From: Pseudonocardia parietis
GTDB taxonomy: Bacteria > Actinomycetota > Actinomycetes > Mycobacteriales > Pseudonocardiaceae
DNA: 64,000 nt
Direction of reading: 5' to 3'
Assembly: GCF_017876315.1 (NCBI RefSeq)
Contig: NZ_JAGINU010000001.1
Coordinates: 3,782,001 to 3,846,000, forward strand
Each line of letters begins with the position of its first letter. The first letter of the stretch is position 1. The notes below the pieces were generated by a model that did not search any database, was not told the DNA's origin, and saw only the letters and a program-made list of their open reading frames with translations. Positions 33,920 through 41,126 of the stretch are shown here, in pieces. A program made the position numbers and the translations under genes.

Positions 33920-35328
33920 GCTACGACCTGGTGGTCCGCGGGAAGCGGATCATGACGACGGCCGGCGAGCAGCCCCGCGAGATCGGTGTGAGCGGCGGGC
34001 GGATCGTCGCGATCGAGCCGCTGGGCAACGCCCTCGACGGCGACCGGGTGATCGAGCTGGCCGACGACGAGGTGCTGCTGCCCGGCCTGGTCGACACCCA
34101 CGTGCACGTCAACGAGCCGGGCCGCACCGAGTGGGAGGGCTTCGCCTCGGCCACCCGGGCGGCCGCGTCGGGCGGGGTCACCACGATCGTCGACATGCCG
34201 CTGAACTCGATCCCGCCGACCGTCGACGTCGGGGCACTGGAGGTGAAGCGCAAGGTCGCGGCCGACCAGGCGTTCGTCGACGTCGGGTTCTGGGGCGGTG
34301 CGGTGCCGGGCAACTTCGGTGACCTGCGCGGCCTGCACGACGAGGGTGTCTTCGGGTTCAAGTGCTTCCTGCTGCACTCGGGGGTGGACGAGTTCCCGCC
34401 GCTCGACGCCGACGAGATGGAACGCGATATGGCCGAGCTGGCCACGTTCGACGCCGTCATGATCGTCCACGCGGAGGACGCGCGGGCGATCGAGAAGGCG
34501 CCGACGCCGCACGGGGCCCGGTACTCCTCGTTCCTGGCGTCCCGCCCGCGCGGCGCGGAGAACCTGGCGATCGCCGAGGTGATCGAGCGGGCCCGCTGGA
34601 CCGGGGCGCGGGCGCACGTGCTGCACGTGTCGTCGTCGGACGCGCTGCCGATGCTCGCCACCGCGCGCCGCGACGGCGTCCGGATCACCGCGGAGACCTG
34701 CCCGCACTACCTGACCCTGTTCGCCGAGGAGATCGCCGACGGCGCGACCACGCACAAGTGCTGCCCGCCGATCCGGGAGGCGTCGAACCGGGAGCTGCTC
34801 TGGGAGGGCCTGCTGGACGGGACGATCGACTGCATCGTGTCCGACCACTCGCCGTCCACCGCGGAGCTCAAGCTGCTCGACTCCGGGGACTTCGGGCTGG
34901 CCTGGGGCGGGGTGTCGTCACTGCAGCTGGGGCTGTCGCTGGTGTGGAGCGAGGCCCGCCGGCGCGGGATCGGGCTGGAGCAGGTCGTGCGGTGGATGGC
35001 GGCCAAGCCCGCCGAGCTGGTCGGGCTCACCACCAAGGGCCGGGTCGCGCTGGGGTACGACGCCGACCTGGTCGTCTTCGCGCCCGACGCCGCGTTCGTC
35101 GTCGACCCGGACCGGCTGCACCACAAGAACAAGGTCAGCGCGTACGCCGGCCGCTCCCTCTCGGGCGTGGTCCGCCGGACGGTCCTGGGCGGGCACGACG
35201 TCGACGTGTCCACCGGCGCGACGCCGCGGGGCAGGCTGCTGCGCCGCGGCTCGGTGGAGCGGGTGACCGGGGCCGGGGACGCACCCGGCGGTGGCGAGGT
35301 CTCCGCCACCGAGCCGGAACAGGGCTAG
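33916..35328 (+). CDS. allB: Allantoinase
   Basis: 470 residues from GTG (GTGA overlap with the racemase stop). Amidohydrolase-superfamily dihydroorotase-like enzyme. The binuclear metal site is visible: DTHVHVNEPGRTEWEG (two His), GFKCFLLHSG (carbamylated Lys), VHAEDARAIEK, HVLHVSSSDAL and SDHSPSTAELK (Asp). It opens the allantoin ring to allantoate. Last gene of the permease operon; the IclR regulator follows after 9 bp under its own operator. Confidence 0.95.
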   Translation: MSYDLVVRGKRIMTTAGEQPREIGVSGGRIVAIEPLGNALDGDRVIELADDEVLLPGLVDTHVHVNEPGRTEWEGFASATRAAASGGVTTIVDMPLNSIPPTVDVGALEVKRKVAADQAFVDVGFWGGAVPGNFGDLRGLHDEGVFGFKCFLLHSGVDEFPPLDADEMERDMAELATFDAVMIVHAEDARAIEKAPTPHGARYSSFLASRPRGAENLAIAEVIERARWTGARAHVLHVSSSDALPMLATARRDGVRITAETCPHYLTLFAEEIADGATTHKCCPPIREASNRELLWEGLLDGTIDCIVSDHSPSTAELKLLDSGDFGLAWGGVSSLQLGLSLVWSEARRRGIGLEQVVRWMAAKPAELVGLTTKGRVALGYDADLVVFAPDAAFVVDPDRLHHKNKVSAYAGRSLSGVVRRTVLGGHDVDVSTGATPRGRLLRRGSVERVTGAGDAPGGGEVSATEPEQG

Positions 35329-35330
35329 AC

Positions 35331-35345
35331 TTCCGTCATGCGGAA
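35331..35345. promoter_or_regulatory. IclR-type operator covering the iclR start codon
   Basis: TTCCG-TCATG-CGGAA, perfect arms. The ATG of the IclR gene lies inside the spacer, so binding would block initiation of its own transcription or the passage from allB into iclR. Autoregulation is inferred. Confidence 0.7.
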
Positions 35346-36141
35346 TAACGAGTCCGACGCCGAGCTGGCCGGTGCGGCACCCGCCCGCTCCGGCACCGTC
35401 CAGGCCGTCGAGCGGGCCGTCGACCTGCTCGAGGCGATGGCCGACGCCGGCGGCACCGTGAGCCTGTCACACCTCGCCGCGACGTCGGGGCTGCCGCTGC
35501 CGACGATCCACCGGCTCGTCCGGACCCTGGCCGGGCGCGGCTACGTGCGGCAGCAGTCCTCCCGGGAGTACGCCCTCGGCCCCCGCCTGGTCCGCCTCGG
35601 CGACACCGCCGGGCGCCTGGTCGGGGTCTGGGCGCGGCCACGGCTCGCCTCGCTCGTCGACGACCTGGGGGAGAGCGCGAACCTGGCGCTGCTGGAGGGC
35701 AACCAGGTCGTCTACGTCGCCCAGGAACCGGGCAGGCACTCGATGCGGATGTTCACCGAGGTCGGGCGCCGGGTCTCACCGCACTGCACCGCCGTCGGCA
35801 AGGCCCTGCTCGCCCGCATGCCCGTCGACAAGGCGCGGGAGATCCTGCGCCACACCGACTTCGTCGCCCACACCGACAACACCATCACCTCGCTCGAGGC
35901 CTTCGACGCCGAGCTGGAGAAGGTCCGCGCCGCCGGGTACGCCCTCGACGAGGGGGAGCAGGAGCTCGGGGTGCGCTGCGTCGCCGTCGCGCTCGACGGC
36001 CCGTTGCCCGCCGCCGTCTCCATCTCCGGCCCGACGACCAGGATGACCGAGAGCCTCCTGGACTCCGCCGTCCCGAAGCTGCACGCCGCCGCCGACGCCC
36101 TGGTCGACGCCCTCGCCCGGCAGGACGCCGCCACCGCCTGA
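35338..36141 (+). CDS. IclR-family regulator of allantoin/glyoxylate genes, copy 1
   Basis: 267 residues. N-terminal winged helix (VQAVERAVDLLEAM... LSHLAATSGLPLPTIHRLVRTLAGRGYV, about 22-72) and a C-terminal IclR effector domain (VVYVAQEPGRHSMRMFTEVGRRVSPHCTAVGKALLA). Same type as the AllR regulators that sense allantoate or glyoxylate. It lies directly after allantoinase, and its own start codon sits within a TTCCG-N5-CGGAA operator found at the other catabolic promoters. A close paralogue is at 60369-61214. Confidence 0.92.
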   Translation: MRNNESDAELAGAAPARSGTVQAVERAVDLLEAMADAGGTVSLSHLAATSGLPLPTIHRLVRTLAGRGYVRQQSSREYALGPRLVRLGDTAGRLVGVWARPRLASLVDDLGESANLALLEGNQVVYVAQEPGRHSMRMFTEVGRRVSPHCTAVGKALLARMPVDKAREILRHTDFVAHTDNTITSLEAFDAELEKVRAAGYALDEGEQELGVRCVAVALDGPLPAAVSISGPTTRMTESLLDSAVPKLHAAADALVDALARQDAATA

Positions 36142-36161
36142 CCAGCTCGGCGCCGAGTGCA

Positions 36162-36225
36162 TGATCGGCGAGTCGTGCAGGATCGATGCCATATCCGGCA
36201 CCGATCCTGCACGACTCGCCGATCA
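36162..36225. repeat. 64-bp palindrome, left flank of the DUF559 gene
   Basis: Perfect 24-bp outer arms (36162-36185 and 36202-36225) plus an inner TGCC/GGCA stem around the loop ATATCC. It lies 20 bp after the iclR stop. A second copy in inverted orientation (57 of 64 positions identical) sits at 37194-37257. Confidence 0.92.
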
Positions 36226-36335
36226 AGTGACTTCGCTGCCGGCGACGGGCGCGTCGTCGGCCTCCGTGTGTGCGGGTGCGAACGGTCCTCGCGGAAGCCC
36301 AGTGGCCGGGTGGCGGTCGGCGGACGCTCCGCGCC

Positions 36336-37196
36336 ATGGATCTGAGCGAGCTTCTTGTCCGGCAGGCGGGTGTCGTGACCCGGGCCCAGGCGCTGGCCTG
36401 CGGCATGTCCGCGCGGACGATCGCCCGTCGCCGGGCGTGCGGCGCATGGATCGAGCTGCTGCCGGGGGTGTACCTGGTCGCCGGTCATCGGCGCTCGCAC
36501 GAGATGTGGGTCCGTGCCGCGTGGCTGTGGGCGGGGACGCGGGCGACGGTGCACGGGCCCGCGGCCGCGTTCTGGCACGGGATGCTCGACGCCGCCCCGT
36601 CGCCGGTGCCGGTCACCGTCCCGCGGGGCGTGCGCCGGGCCCGACGGGCGGAGGTCCGGATCCGCCACAAGGATCTCGCCGCAGCCGACCGGCTCACGCT
36701 CCGCGGGATCGAGGTCACCGCACGGGGACTGACCGTGCTGGAGACGGCCGCCGCGCTCGACGATGGACCGGCCTTTCTCGACCGTGCGTTGCAGCGGTAC
36801 CTGCGCCCGAAGGATCTGCAGGCGGCCTACGCCCGCGGCCTCGGCGGCTACGGGATGGAGCGGGCCGGTCGCCTGCTGGTCGCGGCGATGGACCGGGCCG
36901 ACTCGGCTCTCGAGCGGCGACTGCTATGGCTGTTGCGTGCTGCGGGCGTCACCGGCGTCGTCCGGGGGCTGCCCTTCCGGGCGTGGCACGTCGATATCGC
37001 GTTCCCGGACGTCCGGCTCGCCGTGGAGGTCGACGGCTGGGCGTGGCATGTCGACCGGGATCGGTTCCGTGCCGACCGGGCCAAGCAGAACGCGCTGGTC
37101 GGCGCCGGATGGACCGTCCTGCGGTTCACCTGGTCCGACGTCCACGAGCACCCGGAGCGAACAGTGGCCGCAATCCGGGCGGCCACCCGACGATGA
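36336..37196 (+). CDS. AbiEi-type N-terminal domain + DUF559 (Vsr-like) nuclease-fold protein
   Basis: 286 residues. Residues 3-50 (LLVRQAGVVTRAQALACGMSARTIARRRACG... LLPGVYLV) form the winged-helix AbiEi_4-like domain seen in abortive-infection antitoxins. The C-terminal ~70 residues carry the DUF559/very-short-patch-repair-like fold: WHVDIAFPDVRLAVEVDGWAWH with acidic residues in a PD-(D/E)xK-like arrangement, then TVLRFTWSDVHEHP. No toxin partner is adjacent. The gene is enclosed by two inverted 64-bp palindromes, and its TGA is the first three bases of the right one, so gene and repeats look like one mobile or dispersed unit. Function unknown; not related to the purine genes around it. 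Confidence 0.75.
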   Translation: MDLSELLVRQAGVVTRAQALACGMSARTIARRRACGAWIELLPGVYLVAGHRRSHEMWVRAAWLWAGTRATVHGPAAAFWHGMLDAAPSPVPVTVPRGVRRARRAEVRIRHKDLAAADRLTLRGIEVTARGLTVLETAAALDDGPAFLDRALQRYLRPKDLQAAYARGLGGYGMERAGRLLVAAMDRADSALERRLLWLLRAAGVTGVVRGLPFRAWHVDIAFPDVRLAVEVDGWAWHVDRDRFRADRAKQNALVGAGWTVLRFTWSDVHEHPERTVAAIRAATRR

Positions 37197-37257
37197 TCGG
37201 GGAGTCGTGCAAGATGCGTGCCGGATATGGCACCGATCCCGCACGACTCGCTGATCA
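37194..37257. repeat. 64-bp palindrome, right flank of the DUF559 gene
   Basis: Imperfect outer arms and a perfect inner GTGCC/GGCAC stem around the loop GGATAT. The asymmetric core matches the reverse complement of the left copy (15 of 16) better than its forward form (11 of 16), so the two copies are inverted. It starts at the DUF559 stop codon and ends 15 bp before the uricase stop. Confidence 0.9.
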
Positions 37258-37272
37258 TGCCCGGGTTCTGGC

Positions 37273-38166
37273 TCACCAGCCCTGGCCGGGGTCGAAGGCG
37301 GGGCCGGGGTCGGTGGTGTCGTCGCGGCGGACGGTGCCCTCGATCAGGCCGTAGGGCCGGTCGTCGGCGTGGAACACCTCGCCCGGGTTCTTCAGCCCGA
37401 ACGGGGACAGGTCGAGCAGGAAGTGGTGCTTGTTCGGCAACGAGAACCGGATCTCGCCGATCCCCGGCTCCGCGGTGAGGACCTGGGTGCCCATCTCGTA
37501 GAGCGTCTGCTGCAGCGCGAGGCTGTGGTGCCCGGCGAATGCCGAGGTCATGGTGTCGATCACCTGCGGGTAGGAGGCGTTCCAGTCGCCCGGAGGCTCC
37601 GCGTGCCACCACTGGGCGGTCACCTCGGTCGCCATCACGCGGTCGGTCGTCTCGGCGAGGGTGGTGTAGCGGTCGGTGTAGAAGGAGTGGAACTCCGAGT
37701 CGGTCGTCTTGAGCACGACCAGGCCCGTCACCCCGGAGGTCACCCACTCGTCCCCGCCGGTGGTGCGGGTGACCGTGGTGGTGCGCACGTGCCCGCCGTC
37801 CCGGGCGAACGCGTGCGGGTGCGGGGTGCCGGCGTGCTCGAGCCGCCGCCACGGGTAGGTCTCGATGCCGACCCGGACCCGCGACACCTGCGGCACCCCG
37901 GTGAAGTGCCGGGCCAGCTCCAGCCCGAAGACCTCCGGGGTCCGGGCGGCGTCACCGGCCTCCTTGGCGAAGGCGTTGACCGTGTTCTTGACGGCGTCGG
38001 TGGTGAGGACACGGGTGTTGTCACCGGTCAGGTGGGTGTCGGTGAAGTCCCCGGACAGGGCGACGGACACGTTGTGGTCGGCGATCTCGTGCGGCTCGCG
38101 ATCGCGGTAGACCCGCACCACGCGGACCTCCGCCTTGCCGTACTGGGTGTGGCCGAGGACGGGCAT
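37273..38166 (-). CDS. Urate oxidase (uricase)
   Basis: 297 residues, cofactor-free T-fold uricase. N-terminal GHTQYGKAEVRVVRVYRD with the catalytic Lys, LTGDNTRVLTTDAVKNTV (Thr of the catalytic dyad), TDSEFHSFYTDRYTTL and C-terminal LPNKHHFLLDLSPFGL (active-site His). It oxidises urate to 5-hydroxyisourate. Last gene of the operon uraD, uraH, uricase, 6 bp behind uraH. The C-terminus ends in GQGW and lacks a peroxisomal-type signal, as expected in bacteria. Confidence 0.96.
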   Translation of the reverse strand: MPVLGHTQYGKAEVRVVRVYRDREPHEIADHNVSVALSGDFTDTHLTGDNTRVLTTDAVKNTVNAFAKEAGDAARTPEVFGLELARHFTGVPQVSRVRVGIETYPWRRLEHAGTPHPHAFARDGGHVRTTTVTRTTGGDEWVTSGVTGLVVLKTTDSEFHSFYTDRYTTLAETTDRVMATEVTAQWWHAEPPGDWNASYPQVIDTMTSAFAGHHSLALQQTLYEMGTQVLTAEPGIGEIRFSLPNKHHFLLDLSPFGLKNPGEVFHADDRPYGLIEGTVRRDDTTDPGPAFDPGQGW

Positions 38167-38172
38167 GTCGGA

Positions 38173-38475
38173 TCAGCTCCCGAGATAGGTGGAGTAGGAG
38201 TACGGCGACAGCAGCAGCGGGACGTGGTGGTGCCGGTCGGTCGTCTCCGGCCGGAAGGCGATCGAGACCTCCGGGAAGAAGTCGCTGCGGGTCTCGAAGG
38301 TGACGCGATGGACGACGCCCGCGGTGAGGGCGGCCGAGTCCGGGGCGCGCCAGCGGCCGTCGTCGTCGGTCGTGCCGGAGGCGAGGACGGCGTCACCCCG
38401 GGTCAGCGCCACCGGCACCCCGGCGGCGGGCTTCCCGAGCGTGGTGTCGAGGACGTGGGTGGAGAAGCTGCTCAT
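38173..38475 (-). CDS. uraH: 5-Hydroxyisourate hydrolase (transthyretin-like)
   Basis: 100 residues. Transthyretin fold: STHVLDTTLGKPAAGVPV at the N-terminus with the catalytic His, DDGRWR (Arg), and HHHVPLLLSPYSYSTYLGS at the C-terminus. The family's terminal signature is YRGS; here it is YLGS, so the Arg is Leu. ATGA overlap with uraD upstream. It hydrolyses 5-hydroxyisourate to OHCU. Confidence 0.93.
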   Translation of the reverse strand: MSSFSTHVLDTTLGKPAAGVPVALTRGDAVLASGTTDDDGRWRAPDSAALTAGVVHRVTFETRSDFFPEVSIAFRPETTDRHHHVPLLLSPYSYSTYLGS

Positions 38476-38984
38476 CCGGCCAGCACCTGCCGCAGTCGCA
38501 GGGCGGTGATCTCGGCGAGCTGCGCGGCCGCCTCGGCCCGCTCGGTCGCGGCGTCGTTACCGAGGCGCCGTTCGAGCTCGGCGAGGATCTCGGCGGCGCC
38601 ACGGCCTGCGGCGCGGATCAGGAACACGTGCCCGAACCGTTGCTCGTACGCGGCGTTGCCCGTCGTGAGCGCGGTCGCGGTGTCGGTCCCCGCGTCCACA
38701 CCGGACTGCTCGGTGCGGGAGAAGCCGGCGCCGTCGGCGTGTGCGCCGCCCGGCCGTTCCCCGATCCGGGGGTGCCCGGCGAGCGCGGCGTCGATCTCGT
38801 CGGGGGAGAGGTCGAGGACGGCCTTCTCCGCCGCGGCGACGGCGTCGTCGGTGCCGGCGTAGGGCCGCCCGGCGAGCAGCCGGGCGGCCCACGCGGCGGA
38901 GGTGTTGCAGGCGCGCAGGACGGCGGCGAGCTCGTCCGGCGCAGCGGTGTTGAGTCGGTCGAGGGTGAGAACAACGTCCGGCAT
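38472..38984 (-). CDS. uraD: OHCU decarboxylase
   Basis: 170 residues. Helical OHCU decarboxylase: LNTAAPDELAAVLRACNTSAAWAARLLAGRPY, AGHPRIGERPG with the catalytic His, EQSGVDAGTDTATALTTGNAAYEQRFGHVFLIRAAGR and the C-terminal ERAEAAAQLAEITALRLRQVL. It produces S-allantoin from OHCU. First gene of the uricase operon. An IclR operator lies 22-36 bp upstream of the ATG. Confidence 0.95.
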   Translation of the reverse strand: MPDVVLTLDRLNTAAPDELAAVLRACNTSAAWAARLLAGRPYAGTDDAVAAAEKAVLDLSPDEIDAALAGHPRIGERPGGAHADGAGFSRTEQSGVDAGTDTATALTTGNAAYEQRFGHVFLIRAAGRGAAEILAELERRLGNDAATERAEAAAQLAEITALRLRQVLAG

Positions 38985-39006
38985 GGCCCCAGCTTCTGTA
39001 CGAGAT

Positions 39007-39021
39007 TTTCGTAGTGCGGAA
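39007..39021. promoter_or_regulatory. IclR-type operator (uricase operon)
   Basis: TTTCG-TAGTG-CGGAA, one mismatch to the perfect TTCCG-N5-CGGAA repeat, 22 bp upstream of uraD. A further half-site TTCCG follows at 39028-39032. Confidence 0.7.
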
Positions 39022-39117
39022 TTGCTATTCCGCAACTGGGTGCCAGTCTTCGTTCGCGACAAGGACGTGTCAAGGGTCACTCCGGCGAACGGTTCTGCTG
39101 CCGCCCGCCCCCGCCGC

Positions 39118-39342
39118 TCAGGGCACGGGCTTCGTGTCCCCGGTCGCGTCGACCGCCGGCGGCGGCTGTTCGCGCAACCGGATGAAGCGAAGTGCCGGGC
39201 AGGTCAGCAGCCCGGCGGCGAAGACGATGACGCCGATGAGCGACATCGACGGCGAGTGGTGGACGCCGCCGAGGTAGAGCAGCGGCAGGCTCAACGCCAC
39301 GACGAGGGTCGACCACGCTTGGATCCGGGCCTTGATGTTCAT
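39118..39342 (-). CDS. Small two-helix membrane protein
   Basis: 74 residues. Two hydrophobic segments (about 11-27 and 31-48: LVVALSLPLLYLGGV, MSLIGVIVFAAGLLTC) and a charged Pro-rich tail. It lies 25 bp downstream of the LctP permease gene on the same strand, so it is probably an accessory or uncharacterised companion of the permease. No family recognised. Confidence 0.6.
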   Translation of the reverse strand: MNIKARIQAWSTLVVALSLPLLYLGGVHHSPSMSLIGVIVFAAGLLTCPALRFIRLREQPPPAVDATGDTKPVP

Positions 39343-39367
39343 GATGGGCTCCCGTCGTCCGGAGGGC

Positions 39368-41068
39368 TCAGGACAGGGTTGCGGTGATCGCGCCGAGGAG
39401 CAGGGTCACGCCGATCGCGAACGGGAGCAGGATCCGGACGACCCTGCCCTCCTCCCCGGTGATCCCCGCGGTCGTCGTCCCGAGAAGGATCTTGCTGGGC
39501 GCGATGGCACTGCCGACGGCACCGCCGCCGGTCTGGGCGCTCAGCACGGCCGAGGTGCTCAGCCCGCCGGCCTGCGCGGTGGCCTGCTGGAAGTTCCCGA
39601 ACAGCAGGTTGCTGGACATGTTGGACCCGGTGATGAACGTGCCGAACATGCCGACGATCGGCGCGAGCAGCAGGTAGACGCCCCCGGTCCAGGCGGCGAC
39701 CATGGTGGCCAGCACGGTGGCCTGGCCGGACGCCTGCATCACCGTGGCCATTCCGACCAGCGTGATGACCGCGATCGTCGGTGCGACGGACTTCTCCACG
39801 GTGTTGCTCAGGATGCCCCGCCAGGCGCCGCCCGTCAGATGTCCCCGCCGCCGGTAGAACACGTAGCTGGCGATCGCCGTGACGAGCAGCAACGTCCCGG
39901 CATGGGTCACGTACTCGAACGTCCACGTGCTCGACCCGGTCACGAACCCGAGTCCGGTCTCCACCGAGGGGAAACCGAGTCCGACCGACGGTCGTGAGAG
40001 CAGGTCGTTGAGCGGCGGCACGAGCATCACCAGACACGTGACGACGAGCAGCGTGTAGTAGGGGACGAAGGCGGTGTTGAACGACATCGAGGTGCTGCTG
40101 CCGGTGGGGCCGGCGTCGGCGGTCGCCGGGGCGGCTGTGGTCGACCGGACGTGTCGCGTCCCGGCCGCACCGTCCCCGGATCCCGGCTGTGTCACCGGTG
40201 CCGTCGTGGCGCCGCCGGTGTCCGGGCCCCGCTCCGGCACCAGCAGGCGGCTGTTCTCGACCCGCGAGGGGCGCCGGTACATCGGCAGCCGCGCCAGCCC
40301 GGCGACCGCGACGAGCGCGACCAGGCCCGCGGCGAAGCCACTGAACGTGGCGTCCCACGTCGCGAGGGCGACGGTCACGCCACCCTGCGCGAGCGAGATC
40401 ACCCCGACGGCGACCAGCCCTTCCCGGATGCCGCGGAACCCGCCGTAGAGCCAGCAGATCATCAACCCGCCGGCCACGACGACGACCGCGATCAGCACGG
40501 CGGTCTGCCAGGCCGTGGTGGCGCTCTCGGCCGGCGTGAGCGTGGTGACCTGCTGCAGCCCGACCCAGGCAGCGCCCAGGGTGCCGAAGGTGTTGTTCCA
40601 GGCCTGCCCGATCAGCGCGATCACCACGGCGTACAACGGCCGGACCCCGATGCCGATGAGCAGCGGCGCGCACACCGCCACCGGTACCCCGAAACCGGTC
40701 ACACCCTGCAGGAATCCGGCGAAGACCCAACCGACCGCCATGATCTGCAGCAACGGGTGGCCGAACATGCGCCGCATCCCGTCATGGAACGGCGCGAACG
40801 CGTCGGCGGCGTTGGCCACCTCGTAGATGAGGATGGCCGACAGGACGATGTAGATGATGGTGATCGACTCGAAGGCGCCCTTGACGCTGGCGAGCCCGAC
40901 CGCGTCCAGCGGCAGCCGGAACACGGTCAGCGCGAGCACCGCGGTCACGAGCCAGCCCAGGACGCCGGCCTCGGCCGCGCCCCATCGGCGGAGCACCATG
41001 AGGTGCAGCAGCAGCACCAGCGGGGCGAAGGAGATCAGCCAGAGCCAGATGTTCGGTTCGAGTGTCAT
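39368..41068 (-). CDS. lctP: LctP-family (lactate/glycolate-type) permease
   Basis: 566 residues with about 13 helices. Characteristic blocks: FAGFLQGVTGFGVPVAVCAPLLIGIGV, ALIGQAWNNTFGTLGAAW, and near the C-terminus GMFGTFITGSNMSSNLLFGNFQQATA and GGGAVGSAIAPSKILLG. A hydrophilic loop of about 80 residues (about 260-340) interrupts the middle. Known members carry L-lactate, D-lactate or glycolate; the neighbourhood of glyoxylate and ureide genes makes glycolate or a related small acid (oxamate, tartronate) plausible. Located 58 bp downstream of the GGT-family gene on the same strand. Confidence 0.88.
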   Translation of the reverse strand: MTLEPNIWLWLISFAPLVLLLHLMVLRRWGAAEAGVLGWLVTAVLALTVFRLPLDAVGLASVKGAFESITIIYIVLSAILIYEVANAADAFAPFHDGMRRMFGHPLLQIMAVGWVFAGFLQGVTGFGVPVAVCAPLLIGIGVRPLYAVVIALIGQAWNNTFGTLGAAWVGLQQVTTLTPAESATTAWQTAVLIAVVVVAGGLMICWLYGGFRGIREGLVAVGVISLAQGGVTVALATWDATFSGFAAGLVALVAVAGLARLPMYRRPSRVENSRLLVPERGPDTGGATTAPVTQPGSGDGAAGTRHVRSTTAAPATADAGPTGSSTSMSFNTAFVPYYTLLVVTCLVMLVPPLNDLLSRPSVGLGFPSVETGLGFVTGSSTWTFEYVTHAGTLLLVTAIASYVFYRRRGHLTGGAWRGILSNTVEKSVAPTIAVITLVGMATVMQASGQATVLATMVAAWTGGVYLLLAPIVGMFGTFITGSNMSSNLLFGNFQQATAQAGGLSTSAVLSAQTGGGAVGSAIAPSKILLGTTTAGITGEEGRVVRILLPFAIGVTLLLGAITATLS

Positions 41069-41126
41069 GCGCGGGCACCTCTCGCAGTGGTCCTCGGTCC
41101 TCCTCGTCGTGCGTCGGGCCGTGCGG

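Noticed and set aside
36162..37257. The two palindromes around the DUF559 gene as ordinary terminators
   Set aside because: The left one precedes a gene on the same strand, both are 64 bp with matching asymmetric cores in inverted orientation, and neither has a U-tract; shared ancestry explains them better.
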